A DNA stretch of 64,000 nt, from assembly GCF_009496535.1 (NCBI RefSeq), contig NZ_WIDL01000022.1, positions 1 to 64,000 on the forward strand, read 5' to 3'. This document shows positions 43,118-53,020 of the stretch, in pieces (the first letter of the stretch is position 1; every line of letters starts with the position of its first letter). The position numbers were made by a program, and so were the translations under genes. This stretch comes from Stenotrophomonas sp. MYb238 (GTDB lineage: Bacteria > Pseudomonadota > Gammaproteobacteria > Xanthomonadales > Xanthomonadaceae). The notes under the pieces are model-generated. The model did not search any database. It saw only the letters and a program-made list of their open reading frames with translations, and was not told the DNA's origin.

Positions 43118-44752
43118 ATGCGACTTGCCCTGGCGTTGTTCGCCACCCTTTCCACCGCCGTGCTGCCCGAACCGGTGCTGGCATCGGCGGATGCCGCGCT
43201 GGCGCGCGTCGTGGCGCAGCGCCTGCGCGGCGATCGTACCGGCGCCTGCCTGGCGGTGGCCGTAGTGGAACGTGGACAGGTCGCACGCGCCTACCAGTGC
43301 GCCGACGACCGCGCACCCGTGCGCATCGGCGCAGACAGCGCGTTCGAGATCGGCTCGGTCAGCAAGACCATGACCGCCGCCCTGCTGGCCGATCTGATCC
43401 GTCAAGGCAACGGCTCGCTGGAGGATCCGCTTTCGGCGTGGCTGCCGGCGGGCACCAAGGTGCCCGCTTACGAAGGCCAGCCGATCCTGCTGCGCCATGT
43501 GGTAACGCATACCTCGGGCCTGCCGGCGCTGCCTCCGGGGCTGGAGCCGGCGGACCCGGACGATCCCTACGCCCGCCTGGATGCCGCCGCCCTGTTGGCA
43601 TCGCTGGGCGAAGTGCGTCTGGCAGCCGCGCCGGGCAGCGACTTCGAATATTCCAACTACGCCTCGATGCTGCTCTCGTACGCGGTCGCGCGCCGCGCCG
43701 GCAGCGACCTGGAAACGCTGCTCGCGCGGCGCCTGTTCGCGCCACTGGGCATGACCGGCGCCTACATCGAGGCGAAGCCGGCGCAGGTGCGCGCCGCGGT
43801 CGGGCATCGTCCGGGCGCGGCCGTGCCGGCCTGGCATTTCGCCACCGACCTGGCCGGCGTCGGCGGCGTGCGCGCCACGCTCGAGGACATGGTCCGCTAT
43901 GCGCAGGCCCAACTGGGCTGGATCGAGGCACCAATCGTGCCCGCCCTGGCGGCGACCCATGCGCCATTGTCGGAGCAGCCGGCGATGGGCATGAACTGGA
44001 TGCGGGTGCCGGTGAACGGCCGTACCACGTTGATGCATGAAGGCGGCACCGGGGGTTTTTCCTCGTTCGTCGCGCTCGATCCGGAGCGGCAACGCGCAGT
44101 GGTGATCCTGTCAGACACCAGCTGGACCGCGACCGGGGGCTTGGGCAGCCTGGGATTGCACCTGGTCGACCCCGCCTTCCCGCTGGGCAAGCCGCGCCGG
44201 GAAGTGGCGGCGGCGCCGGAACTGCTGCAGGCGCTGGCCGGCGAATACCAGTTGCAGGGGGCGATGAAAATGGTTCTCCGCCCGCGCGACGGCCGGCTGT
44301 ACGTGCAGGCCGACGGACAGGCCGAGCAGGCGATGGGCCACGACGATGCCGGCGATTTCCATGCCCTGCAGGTGGACGCCGTATTGCGCCCGCAACGCAG
44401 GGCCGACGGCAGCTACGGCTTCGTCTGGTCGCAGATGGGCGCGGAGATTCCCGCCGTACGCGTCGACCTGCAGCGGGCCCCGCCGCCGGTGTTGTCGGCG
44501 CAGGCGCTGGAGGCCTACGCCGGCAGCTACCCGCTGATGCCGGGATTCGTGCTGGAAGTGCGTGGTCGCGACGGGCGGCTGCATGCGCAGGCGAGCGGGC
44601 AGGGCGAGTTCGCGCTGGATGCGGTGGCGCCCGATGCCTTCGAAGCGCCGGCCTACGGCATCCAGATCCGGTTCCTGCGCGGCGCGGATGGCGGCGTGCG
44701 GTCGCTGGAACTGCACCAGGCGGGACAGGTGCTGCGCGGCACGAGACAATGA
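43118..44752 (+). CDS. Secreted serine hydrolase (class C beta-lactamase/PBP family)
   Basis: A 544-residue exported protein with a signal peptide (MRLALALFATLSTAVLP...VLASA). The beta-lactamase-fold domain (about 25-370) has SVSK (S-x-x-K), YSN in FEYSNYAS (Y-x-N) and HEGGTGG (the KTG-like box). The C-terminal 170 residues resemble the DUF3471-like extension of such esterase/peptidase homologues. Substrate could be a peptide or ester; antibiotic hydrolysis is not implied. ATG 43118 has GAGGAG upstream. It is the first chromosomal gene after the ICE. Confidence 0.85.
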   Translation: MRLALALFATLSTAVLPEPVLASADAALARVVAQRLRGDRTGACLAVAVVERGQVARAYQCADDRAPVRIGADSAFEIGSVSKTMTAALLADLIRQGNGSLEDPLSAWLPAGTKVPAYEGQPILLRHVVTHTSGLPALPPGLEPADPDDPYARLDAAALLASLGEVRLAAAPGSDFEYSNYASMLLSYAVARRAGSDLETLLARRLFAPLGMTGAYIEAKPAQVRAAVGHRPGAAVPAWHFATDLAGVGGVRATLEDMVRYAQAQLGWIEAPIVPALAATHAPLSEQPAMGMNWMRVPVNGRTTLMHEGGTGGFSSFVALDPERQRAVVILSDTSWTATGGLGSLGLHLVDPAFPLGKPRREVAAAPELLQALAGEYQLQGAMKMVLRPRDGRLYVQADGQAEQAMGHDDAGDFHALQVDAVLRPQRRADGSYGFVWSQMGAEIPAVRVDLQRAPPPVLSAQALEAYAGSYPLMPGFVLEVRGRDGRLHAQASGQGEFALDAVAPDAFEAPAYGIQIRFLRGADGGVRSLELHQAGQVLRGTRQ

Positions 44753-44786
44753 CCGCCTGCCAGGGAACGGAAACGAGGGTCTTTGC

Positions 44787-46073
44787 ATGGCATCCACGCA
44801 CGTGCCACCCACGGCGCGGGAGGGCCGCTCCGGCGGACCGGACGCGCGGGTGAGCAGCCTTTCCGGCTATTCGCTGCAGCGGCCGCTGCCGGCCGAGGTG
44901 ATCGTCGGCGGCAGCGCGGCGTGGAGCCGTTACCGTCAGTACCCGGTATTCAGCGCGCCGTGGCTGGCCAGGCGCAGCCTGCTGTTCATGGCCCTGATCG
45001 CGCCCCCGGCCCTGCTGCTCGGCGCGGTCGCCGTGGCCGAAGGGCATGGTTACCGTGCCGGTTTGCTGATGTTCGCGCTGCAGTTCACCGGGTTCTCGCT
45101 GATGGCCACCGCCGGGCCGGCGTTCGCCACCTGGGTGCGCCATCGCCACTGGAGCGAGGCGCACGAACGCCGTGGCGTGATGATCGCGGTGCTGCTGGGC
45201 GTCGTGTCGAGTTTCGTGGTGGACCACTTCGTGTCGGCCGAAGTCATGCGTCTGGTGGCGACCGGTCAGGACGTACCGGCGGGACCACCCGATGGCGCCG
45301 GGATCGGCCCGGTGGGGCGCGTGGTGGCGCTGTCGATCAATATCGTCGTGCTGCTGCTGGTCTACGCGCTGTTCGGGGGCGGGCTGGCGCTGCGCGCCTA
45401 TTTCAGCGAGCGCCGGCGCTGGGACGGGCACCGCCACCGGCAGGAACTGGAGGATGCGCAGCGGCGCGCGCGCGACGCCGACATGCGCCTGGGCGTGCTG
45501 CAGGCGCAGGTGGAGCCGCATTTCCTGTTCAACACCCTGGCCTCGGTGCGCGCGCTGGTGCGCCAGGAACCGGCGCAGGCCGAGGCCATGCTGGACGCGC
45601 TGGCCGGTTTCCTCCGCACCACCATTCCCCGGCTGCGCGAGGACAGCATCGCGCTGCGCTCCACGCTCGGGCAGCAGCTGGATATCTGCACCACCTACCT
45701 GGCGTTGATGCAGCTGCGCATGGGCGGGCGCCTGCAGTACGGCGTGCAGGCCGATGCGTCCCTGCGCGCGCATGCCTTCCCGCCGGCCCTGCTGATCACC
45801 CTGGTGGAGAACGCGATCCGGCATGGGCTCGAAGCGCGGCCCGGCGGCGGCTGCATCGATATCGTCGCGGTGCGGCGGGAGGATCGCCTGCAGGTGGAGG
45901 TGATCGACGACGGCACCGGCCTGAAACCGGGGCCGGTCGGTGGCGTCGGCCTGGCCAACGTGCGCGAGCAACTGCTGCAGCGGTTCGGTGACCGCGCGCG
46001 CCTGCGCCTGCGCTCGCGCGACGGGCAGGGCGTGGTCGCCGGGATCGAGGTGCCATGGGAGAACGGGACGTGA
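44787..46073 (+). CDS. LytS-type sensor histidine kinase
   Basis: A 428-residue membrane histidine kinase of the His_kinase (PF06580) family. The N-terminal 200 residues contain about four membrane helices. The phospho-accepting block is VLQAQVEPHFLFNTLASVRA (His near residue 243), and the ATP-binding part has ENAIRHGLEAR (N-box) and DDGTGLKPGPVGGVGLANV (G boxes). It overlaps the LytTR regulator by 19 bp. The signal is unknown; homologues answer to cell-wall or membrane stress. Confidence 0.9.
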   Translation: MASTHVPPTAREGRSGGPDARVSSLSGYSLQRPLPAEVIVGGSAAWSRYRQYPVFSAPWLARRSLLFMALIAPPALLLGAVAVAEGHGYRAGLLMFALQFTGFSLMATAGPAFATWVRHRHWSEAHERRGVMIAVLLGVVSSFVVDHFVSAEVMRLVATGQDVPAGPPDGAGIGPVGRVVALSINIVVLLLVYALFGGGLALRAYFSERRRWDGHRHRQELEDAQRRARDADMRLGVLQAQVEPHFLFNTLASVRALVRQEPAQAEAMLDALAGFLRTTIPRLREDSIALRSTLGQQLDICTTYLALMQLRMGGRLQYGVQADASLRAHAFPPALLITLVENAIRHGLEARPGGGCIDIVAVRREDRLQVEVIDDGTGLKPGPVGGVGLANVREQLLQRFGDRARLRLRSRDGQGVVAGIEVPWENGT

Positions 46074-46846
46074 GCGGGGATGCGGCAGTGCGCGCCACCG
46101 GGCTGATCGCCGAGGACGAGGCGCCACAGCGGCGGGCGCTGCACGAACAGCTGCGGCAGGCGTGGCCGGAACTGCAACTGATGGGCGTCTGCGAGGACGG
46201 CGAGGCGGCGCTGGAGGCGGTCGCGCGGCACCGGCCCGATGTCGCGTTCCTGGACATCCGCATGCCGGGCGTCAGCGGCCTGGAGGTGGCCCGCGCGGTG
46301 GCTGCGCAGGGCGGGCTGGTGGTGTTCACCACCGCCTATGACGACTACGCCGTGCGCGCCTTCGAGACCGGCGCCATCGACTACCTGCTCAAGCCCGTGC
46401 AGCCCGCACGACTGGAGCAGGCGGTGGCGCGGGTGCGGGCGCGCCTGACGCAGGCATGCCGCCCCGATGTGCGGACCCTGATCGACGATCTGGAATCGCG
46501 GCTGCGGCCGCGCGGCGAACGCCTGATCCGCTGGATCAGCGCCAGCGTCGGCGACAGCGTCAGCATGACGGGCATCGACGAGGTGCTGTATTTCCAGGCG
46601 CAGGACAAATACCTGAAGGTGGTCACCGCCGACGGCGAAGTGCTGATCCGCACCCCGCTCAAGGAACTGCTAACCGGCCTGGACCCGGACGAGTTCTGGC
46701 AGGTGCACCGCGGGGTGGTGGTGCGGGTGGCGGCGATCGAACGGCTGCGCCGCGACGAGCTGGGGCGGACGACGATCCGGTTGAAGCAGCGCCCGGAGGC
46801 ACTGCCGGTCAGCGCCGCCTTCCTGCATCGCTTCCGCGGCATGTAG
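46055..46846 (+). CDS. LytTR-family response regulator
   Basis: A 263-residue regulator with a receiver domain (about 14-130; acceptor D67 in FLDIRMPG, conserved Lys in YLLKPV) and a C-terminal LytTR DNA-binding domain (about 160-263; DEVLYFQAQDKYLKVVTADG, FWQVHRGVVVRVAAIERLRR). LytTR proteins bind direct repeats rather than palindromes. It partners the overlapping kinase gene. The start at 46055 lies inside the kinase gene; a GTG at 46070 is an alternative. Confidence 0.92.
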   Translation: MGERDVSGDAAVRATGLIAEDEAPQRRALHEQLRQAWPELQLMGVCEDGEAALEAVARHRPDVAFLDIRMPGVSGLEVARAVAAQGGLVVFTTAYDDYAVRAFETGAIDYLLKPVQPARLEQAVARVRARLTQACRPDVRTLIDDLESRLRPRGERLIRWISASVGDSVSMTGIDEVLYFQAQDKYLKVVTADGEVLIRTPLKELLTGLDPDEFWQVHRGVVVRVAAIERLRRDELGRTTIRLKQRPEALPVSAAFLHRFRGM

Positions 46847-46864
46847 CGGGAAAGCGGCGCCGGC

Positions 46865-48124
46865 TCAGCGCGCCGGCTGGCGCAGCGCCTGCAGCAGGGC
46901 TCGCGGATCACCATCGTTGGGCGCGGCGGTGATGCCGGTCAGCCGCGCCAGCAGCGGGTAGACGTCGACATTGTCGAAACGCGGCAGCACCGCCCCCTGC
47001 CGGAACGAGGGGCCGCGGGCGACGAACACCGCTTGCATCGACGGCAGCGACGGATCGTAGCCGTGCGAGCCGCGGTTGCCTGGCGAACGCCGGGCGACGG
47101 CATCGCGGGTCAGTGCGTCCCAGCCTTCGTGCATCTGGCAGACGATGGGCGGGACGCGCGGGTGGGTGCCGTAGTGCCAGCGCGCCGGCAGCTGTTCCTT
47201 GCGCCAGCAGTCGTAGTGCGCATGCGCGCCGAGCAGCGCCTTTTCCGCTTCCCGCTCGCGGCCCGGCTGCGGGGCGAAGCCGACCGACTGGCCGACCGAT
47301 ACCTCGCGCGCGATCTCCGGCGCGACCATGTCCTCGGTGGCGATCACCTGGCCGTCCGGGACGCTGGCCATGCCATGGTCGGACACGACGATCACGTTGG
47401 TGCTGTCGAGCAGGCCGTCGCGGCGCATGCCGTCCAGCAGCTGACCGATGGCCGCGTCCACTTCGCGCAGCGCGGCCGCGTACTCGGGCGAATCCGGACC
47501 ATGGTTGTGCCCGGCCTGGTCCACCTGCTCCATGTAGGCGGCGACCAGGCGCGGCTTGCGGCCGCCGGGCGCGCCTTCCAGCCAGGACAGCACCCGCTGC
47601 ATGCGTTCGGGCAGGGGCACGCTCTCGTCGTAGGCATGCCACTGGCTGGCTTGCACGCCCTGGATGGCGGCCTCGCTGCCCGGCCAGGACCAGGTGGCGC
47701 TCCGGTAACCGGCCTTTTCCACGCCCACCCAGATCGGTTCGCCGCCCCACCAGGCCGGATTCGTCACCGTGTCGCGGTCGTGCAGGCTGAAACGTCCCAG
47801 ATCCTCGGCGCTCATGCTGTTGTGGATGATGCCGTGGTGGTCCGGACGCAGGCCGGTGACCAGGGTGTAGTGGTTGGGGAAGGTGAGCGAGGGATAGGAC
47901 GGCGACATGCCGACCGCACGCACGCCTTCGCGCGCCAGGCGGGCGAGGTTGGGGCTATGGCCGCGCCCGACCATGTCCGCGCGCAGGCCGTCGATGGACA
48001 GCAGCAGGACGGTGGGCGGCGCCGTGGCGGCGGCTGCGGGAGTGGACGGGGCGGGGCCGGTCGAGGCGCAGGCAGCGAGCAGGCTGGCGCCGAGCAGCGC
48101 GAGGGAAGTGCGGAACGGAATCAT
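46865..48124 (-). CDS. Lipoprotein nucleotide pyrophosphatase/phosphodiesterase
   Basis: A 419-residue lipoprotein (signal ending LLAACAS) of the NPP branch of the alkaline phosphatase superfamily, which cleaves phosphodiesters and nucleotides. The metal ligands are VLLLSIDGLRADM (Asp), the nucleophile Thr in PSLTFPNHYT, YMEQVDQAGHNHGP, VVSDHGM and GSHGYDP (His). Only the ATG at 48124 gives the lipobox; a longer frame from 48178 is not preferred. It acts in the periplasm or on the surface. Confidence 0.9.
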   Translation of the reverse strand: MIPFRTSLALLGASLLAACASTGPAPSTPAAAATAPPTVLLLSIDGLRADMVGRGHSPNLARLAREGVRAVGMSPSYPSLTFPNHYTLVTGLRPDHHGIIHNSMSAEDLGRFSLHDRDTVTNPAWWGGEPIWVGVEKAGYRSATWSWPGSEAAIQGVQASQWHAYDESVPLPERMQRVLSWLEGAPGGRKPRLVAAYMEQVDQAGHNHGPDSPEYAAALREVDAAIGQLLDGMRRDGLLDSTNVIVVSDHGMASVPDGQVIATEDMVAPEIAREVSVGQSVGFAPQPGREREAEKALLGAHAHYDCWRKEQLPARWHYGTHPRVPPIVCQMHEGWDALTRDAVARRSPGNRGSHGYDPSLPSMQAVFVARGPSFRQGAVLPRFDNVDVYPLLARLTGITAAPNDGDPRALLQALRQPAR

Positions 48125-48351
48125 GCGCCCATGATAGTCCCGGCCCGATGACAGCTGGCATGCAGCAACGGGCGGCAAGCGATGGCCGCGTGGTCCGTCG
48201 CGCCGCGCGACCTAACCGAAGTTGCGCGAACGCCTTCGAGGGAGCGCCGTGGCAGCGGATGCTGGCGCCACGATGTCGGCATCCAGTAGGGCGGCGGCGC
48301 CCGTGCGAAGACCGCAGCGATGTCGCCGCGGGCGATGGTGCGCCGTCGCGT

Positions 48352-48861
48352 TCAATCGAACAGCGAGGGCGCCGCCATCTCCTCGTCCAGGGCGCCTTCC
48401 AGCCGCAGCAGGGCGGCCTTGGTCGGCAGGCCACCGCCGAAACCGGTCAACGTGCCGTCGTTGCCGATCACCCGGTGGCAGGGCAGCACGATCGGCAGCG
48501 GATTGCGGCCGTTGGCCGCGCCGACGGCGCGGGTCGCGGTGGGGCGGCCGATGCGCTGCGCCAGTTGCCGGTAGCTCCAGGTGGCGCCGAACGGGATCTC
48601 GGCCAGCGCATGCCAGACCTGCAACTGGAACTCGGTGCCGACCGGCGCCAGCGCCAGGTCGAAACCGCGCCGCCTGCCGTGCAGGTAGTCCAGCAGTTGC
48701 CGGCGCGGTTCGGCGACGGCGTCCGGATCGTGCTGCCACCCTTCGCGGCCCTTGGCGTCGTGGCGGTTGCGCGCGAACAGGATGTGGCGCAGGCCGGCGG
48801 CATCGGCGGCGACGGTGAGCGGGCCGATGGGCGTGTCGAAGCGGTCGTAGTAGAGGGTCAT
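48352..48861 (-). CDS. ogt: O6-methylguanine-DNA methyltransferase
   Basis: A 169-residue suicide methyltransferase. The active-site motif is VLPCHRVIG with acceptor Cys128, preceded by the DNA-binding wing FGATWSYRQLAQRIG and followed by LTGFGGGLPTKAALLRLEG. It removes methyl groups from O6-methylguanine or O4-methylthymine. It overlaps the upstream Ada/AlkA gene by ATGA, so both are co-expressed as a two-gene alkylation repair unit. Confidence 0.93.
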   Translation of the reverse strand: MTLYYDRFDTPIGPLTVAADAAGLRHILFARNRHDAKGREGWQHDPDAVAEPRRQLLDYLHGRRRGFDLALAPVGTEFQLQVWHALAEIPFGATWSYRQLAQRIGRPTATRAVGAANGRNPLPIVLPCHRVIGNDGTLTGFGGGLPTKAALLRLEGALDEEMAAPSLFD

Positions 48862-50327
48862 TGCGTGGGTTCCTCGTTCGGTTCTGCGGCCAGGTGCCAC
48901 AGATGGAGTACGGCGTAGGCGCGCCACGGGCGCCATGCCTGCGAGCGGGCCTCGGTGGCGCGTTCGCCCAGGCGCTGGCCTTCGCCCAGCACCTGCTGCA
49001 GCACCAGGTCGCCGGCGGGAAAGGCGTCGGGCATGCCCATCGCGCGCAAGGCCATGTAATGCGCGGTCCAAGGGCCGATGCCGGGCAGGGCGGTGGCCTG
49101 CCGGACGAACTGCTCCAGCGTCTGCGCGCGGCTGAACTCCAGCCGGCCCTCGACGCAGGCCAGCGCCACCGCGCGCAGCGTGGCCGCGCGGGTACGCGGC
49201 AGGCCGATGCTTTCCAGCGGCGCCTCGGCCAATGCCGCGGGCGTGGGGAATTGCCGGTCCAGGCCCTCGGGCATATCCGGCAGGCCATGTCCGAACCGGT
49301 CGACCAGCCGCCGCGCCAGCGTGGTGGCCGTGGCCACGCTGACCTGCTGGCCCAGCACGGCGCGCGCGGCGACTTCGAAGCCGTCCCAGCCGCCGGGAAT
49401 GCGCAGGCCCGGGCGCCGGGCGATGCCGCGCGCCAGCAGCGGTTCGTGCGCCAGGCAGGCATGTACGGTGGCCAGGTCGGCGTCCAGGTCGAATACGCGC
49501 CGCACCTTCGCCACGATCGCCGGGATCGCGCGTGCGTCGGTGGTGCCCAGTTGCAGGCGCAGCTCTGGGCGTTTGGCATCGGCGCTGACCCGGATCAGGC
49601 TGGCGCGGCCGCCGGCGACGATCACGCGCTGGTAGCTGTCGGCGTCGATGCGCTCGATGCCGGGAATCGCGCGTTTGCGCAGGAAGCCGAGCATCGCCGG
49701 AAAATCCAGCGGCGGCCGGTAGGCCAGGCGCAGCACCGGCTCGCCGCCGGCCACCGCGCCGTGGCGCTTGCGCAGCGCGCTCGGCGGCATGCCGCAGCCG
49801 GCCAGGAAGGCGTCGTTGAAGCGGCGCAGGCTGTTGAAGCCGGCCGCCAGCGCCACTTCGGTCACCGGCAGGTGGGTTTCGGTCAACAGCTGCTTGGCCA
49901 GCAGCAGGCGGCGGGTGGCGTGCAGCTGCGCCGGGGTGGCGCCCAGCCGCGCCACGAACAGCCGCTGCAGCTGGCGCGCGCTCAGTTCCATCGCCTCGGC
50001 CAGCGCGGCGGCCGGCTGGTCCTGCAGAATGCCTTCGTCCAGCAGCGCCAGCGCCCGGTGCAGGGTGTGGTCCTGCATGTAGCTGGCGTCTTCCGGCGAC
50101 AGTTCTGGCCGGCAGCGCAGGCAGGGGCGGTAGCCGGCCGCGGCTGCTGCGGCGGCGGTGGGGTAGTAGCTGACGTTGTCGCGGCGCGGCGGCGGCGCCG
50201 GGCATACCGGCCGGCAGTAGATGCCGGTGCTGCGCACGGCGGTGAAGAACAGCCCGTCGAAGCGCGCATCGCGGGCCAGGCGCGCCTGTTCGCATTGTTC
50301 GTGGCTGGGCAGGGCGGGACTGTTCAT
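48858..50327 (-). CDS. Ada-AlkA fusion: regulator and DNA-3-methyladenine glycosylase II
   Basis: A 489-residue fusion. Residues about 10-80 are the Ada zinc/methyl-acceptor domain with GIYCRPVC and CLRCRP (C38, C42, C69, C72). An AraC-type double HTH (about 85-190; AEAMELSARQLQRLFVARLG, VTEVALAAGFNSLRRFNDAF) follows. The C-terminal half is AlkA-like: an AlkA_N domain and an HhH-GPD motif (LPGIGPWTAHYMALRAMGMP, catalytic Asp in PAGD). It senses DNA alkylation and excises damaged bases. The ATG at 50327 was chosen over one at 50381. It is overlapped by ogt. Confidence 0.92.
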   Translation of the reverse strand: MNSPALPSHEQCEQARLARDARFDGLFFTAVRSTGIYCRPVCPAPPPRRDNVSYYPTAAAAAAAGYRPCLRCRPELSPEDASYMQDHTLHRALALLDEGILQDQPAAALAEAMELSARQLQRLFVARLGATPAQLHATRRLLLAKQLLTETHLPVTEVALAAGFNSLRRFNDAFLAGCGMPPSALRKRHGAVAGGEPVLRLAYRPPLDFPAMLGFLRKRAIPGIERIDADSYQRVIVAGGRASLIRVSADAKRPELRLQLGTTDARAIPAIVAKVRRVFDLDADLATVHACLAHEPLLARGIARRPGLRIPGGWDGFEVAARAVLGQQVSVATATTLARRLVDRFGHGLPDMPEGLDRQFPTPAALAEAPLESIGLPRTRAATLRAVALACVEGRLEFSRAQTLEQFVRQATALPGIGPWTAHYMALRAMGMPDAFPAGDLVLQQVLGEGQRLGERATEARSQAWRPWRAYAVLHLWHLAAEPNEEPTQ

Positions 50328-50490
50328 GGCGCCCAGTCTAGGCCGGTCGGCGGATGCGGACTGGCCATTTCCGGACATCAATGCATATGACGGATCGTCA
50401 GTTCAGGGGGCATTGCGGCGCGGGCGGCGATGCGCACTAGACTGTCCGTTCCCCGGCGCCCGCGCCGCCCCACGGATCCGATCGTTGTCC

Positions 50491-51618
50491 ATGTTGCCCA
50501 GATTCTGGTGGTCGCCTCTGTTGTGCCTCGGGCTGCTGGCCTGCAACCGCGGTGACCAGGGCAAGCCGGTCGCGGCGGCCGATCCGGCTGCGGCGCTGGC
50601 CGCCGACGGCGACCACATGGTGTCGATCAACGCCGCCGACGCGCCGCCGCCGCCGGCGCCGGTGAAACCGGCCCGCGACAAGGCCTGGCCGGACGTGGCG
50701 CTGGAGAACGGCAAGGCCTGGGTCAGCTGCGACACCGATTACACCGGCGAGGCCGGCGATGGCGCCGCGCTGGAGGCGCTGGACCGCAAGACCCTGGACG
50801 CCGCGCTGGCGCCTTGCCGCGAGCGCGGGCTGGTGCGGGTGCGCTACGCCGGCAAGATCAACCCGTCCTTCGCCGCGATGGTCTCGCGCCTGGCGGTGGT
50901 GGCCGATGCGATGAAGATCGGCAAGCGTGTGCTCGACCTGGATTCCAGTGGCGGCCAGGTGGAAGCGGCGATCGTCGCCGGCGACAGCATCGGCGAAGCC
51001 GGCTGGACCATCTGGGTGCGCGAAGGCTCCATCTGCCACAGCGCCTGCGTGTTCGTGCTGGCTGCCGGCGACAACCGCCTGATCTCCGGCAAGGTCGGCA
51101 TCCACCGGATGATGCGCATCAGCTCCACCGCCACCTCGCGCGCCGAACTAAACAAGGAACTGCACGAGGTCTACGACAACGTGAAGGATTACCTGCAGCG
51201 CAACGGCGTGGCGGTGGGCGTGGCCGACCTGATGATGACCGTGCCCAACCGTAGCCTGCGCCTGCTCACCCGCGAGGAGCTCAAGCAGTACGGGCTGGAC
51301 GGCACCAACGCGGTGCAGGACGACCTGGAGCGGATCAAGCAGATGCGCAAGTGCGGCGACGATTTCGTGCGCCGCAAGGATGCGTTCCTGGTCGCCTTCG
51401 ACCGCCAGTGCAAGGTCGAGGGCGCCGACCTGGAAACCGTCACCACCTGCGGGCAGGCGCTCAAGGAACATTTCGGTTTCCCCGACGACACCTGCCCGGA
51501 CGAGAGCCCGCTGTCGGAGATCGACACCGCGCTGCTGGAAATGCCGACCGACGCCGCGCCCCTGCCGGTAATGGCGCCGGCGGCGGTGGGCGTGGAGCCG
51601 CGCCGCGGTGGCCTGTGA
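50491..51618 (+). CDS. ClpP-like lipoprotein (COG3904)
   Basis: A 375-residue protein with a lipoprotein signal (LCLGLLACNRG, Cys near 18). A ClpP/crotonase-like domain (about 95-260) has KRVLDLDSSGGQVEAAIVAG, then SICHSACVFVLAAGDNRL, in which the Ser of CHSAC is in the nucleophile position, and GKVGIHRMMR, with the likely His. Such COG3904 proteins are predicted periplasmic serine proteases. The C-terminal third is Cys-containing and unassigned. ATG 50491 is chosen for the signal peptide. Confidence 0.78.
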   Translation: MLPRFWWSPLLCLGLLACNRGDQGKPVAAADPAAALAADGDHMVSINAADAPPPPAPVKPARDKAWPDVALENGKAWVSCDTDYTGEAGDGAALEALDRKTLDAALAPCRERGLVRVRYAGKINPSFAAMVSRLAVVADAMKIGKRVLDLDSSGGQVEAAIVAGDSIGEAGWTIWVREGSICHSACVFVLAAGDNRLISGKVGIHRMMRISSTATSRAELNKELHEVYDNVKDYLQRNGVAVGVADLMMTVPNRSLRLLTREELKQYGLDGTNAVQDDLERIKQMRKCGDDFVRRKDAFLVAFDRQCKVEGADLETVTTCGQALKEHFGFPDDTCPDESPLSEIDTALLEMPTDAAPLPVMAPAAVGVEPRRGGL

Positions 51619-51716
51619 CGGAGCGGCCGGCGATCCCCGCCGTGCATGATCCGGATCAAGGTCGGCGCCCGCCGCGGGCCGTAGGCTGTACCGGACACCG
51701 AATGCGGAGGCCGAAG

Positions 51717-52898
51717 ATGCGTGTTGTCGATGTACTGGTGGTGGGCGCGGGCCCGGCCGGGCTGTGCCTGGCGCGCGGGCTGGCCGATACGGGGCTGTCG
51801 GTGACGCTGGTCGAACTGCAGCCGGCCGCGGCGCTGGCCGAACCGGCCTTCGACGGCCGCGAGATCGCGCTGACCCACGCCTCGCGGCAGATCATGCGCG
51901 GGCTCGGCCTGTGGGAGCGGCTCGATCCGGCGCAGGTTTCGCCGCTGCGCAGCGCCCGGGTCATGGACGGCACTTCCCGGTTCGCGCTCGGCTTCGCCGC
52001 CGGCACGGAGGACGTGGACGAGCTGGGCTGGCTGGTCCCCAACCACCTGATCCGCCGCGCCGCCTGGGAAGCGGTGCAGGGGCAGGCGGGGCTGGAGCTT
52101 GTCGACGGTGCAAAGGTGACCGCGATCGAGACCGGCGAGGCGGCCAATACCGTGGTCCTTGACGATGGACGCCGCCTGTCGGCGCGGCTGGTGGTGGCCG
52201 CCGACAGCCGCTTCTCGGCGACCCGGCGGATGATGGGCATCGGCGCGCGCATGCGCGACTTCGGCAAGTCGATGCTGGTGTGCCGGCTCGGCCACGAGCG
52301 GCCGCACCATCATGCCGCCTGGGAGTGGTTCGGCTACGGCCGCACGCTGGCGATGCTGCCCCTGCCGGGCGACCAGTGCTCGGCGGTGATCACCCTGCCG
52401 CCGCAGGGCATCCAGGAACTGATGGCGATGGACGATGCGGCGTTCGGCCACGCCGTCACCGGCTTCTTCGAACAGCGCCTGGGGCGGATGCGGCCGGTGG
52501 GCACGCGCCATGTCTATCCGCTGGTGGGCGTGTACGCGCACCGGTTCGCCGCGCACCGCTACGCGCTGGCCGGTGATGCCGCGGTGGGCATGCATCCGGT
52601 CACCGCGCACGGGTTCAACTTCGGCCTGCAGAGCCAGCAGCGGCTGGTGAAGGAGATCGCCACTGCGGCCAGCCGCGGCGGCGACATCGGCGCGTCCGCG
52701 GTGCTGGACCGCTACGAACGCGGGCACCGGCTGGCGACGCGGCCGCTCTACGAGGCGACCAATGCCATCGCCGCGCTGTACAACGACAGCCGCCTGCCGG
52801 CCCGCCTGCTGCGCGGCGCCGCGCTGCGCGCCGCGCACGGCGTGGCGCCTTTCCGGAAGATGATCGCCGCGCACCTGACCCAGCGCGCCAGTCCCTGA
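51717..52898 (+). CDS. ubiM: FAD-dependent ubiquinone-biosynthesis hydroxylase, UbiM type
   Basis: A 393-residue flavoprotein monooxygenase of the UbiH/UbiF/UbiM group. The FAD-binding GxGxxG is DVLVVGAGPAGLCLARGLAD (about 5-24), DG-like motif VVAADSRFSATRR lies in the middle, and the second FAD motif RYALAGDAAVGMHPVTAHGF near 280-300. The group hydroxylates the quinone ring of ubiquinone; UbiM is known from bacteria lacking UbiF/UbiH. ATG 51717 follows GGAGG. The exact ring position cannot be read from sequence. Confidence 0.82.
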   Translation: MRVVDVLVVGAGPAGLCLARGLADTGLSVTLVELQPAAALAEPAFDGREIALTHASRQIMRGLGLWERLDPAQVSPLRSARVMDGTSRFALGFAAGTEDVDELGWLVPNHLIRRAAWEAVQGQAGLELVDGAKVTAIETGEAANTVVLDDGRRLSARLVVAADSRFSATRRMMGIGARMRDFGKSMLVCRLGHERPHHHAAWEWFGYGRTLAMLPLPGDQCSAVITLPPQGIQELMAMDDAAFGHAVTGFFEQRLGRMRPVGTRHVYPLVGVYAHRFAAHRYALAGDAAVGMHPVTAHGFNFGLQSQQRLVKEIATAASRGGDIGASAVLDRYERGHRLATRPLYEATNAIAALYNDSRLPARLLRGAALRAAHGVAPFRKMIAAHLTQRASP

Positions 52899-52911
52899 GC
52901 TACCCGCACGG

Positions 52912-53020
52912 GTAGGAGCGGCTTCAGCCGCGATGGGGCTTTCCCATTGCGCCCCGCGCGGGGTGCACGCAGGCGATGGGGTTGCATGGAAAGCCCCATC
53001 GCGGCTGAAGCCGCTCTTAC
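52912..53020. repeat. Chromosomal palindromic repeat, GTAGGAGCG family (copy 1)
   Basis: 33-bp arms at 52912-52944 and 52988-53020 match at 32 of 33 positions, beginning GTAGGAGCG and ending GCGATGGGGCTTTCC, with a 43-bp centre that itself contains a GC palindrome. It lies between converging ubiM and the S4-domain gene and overlaps the S4 stop codon. It may act as a two-way terminator. Confidence 0.75.
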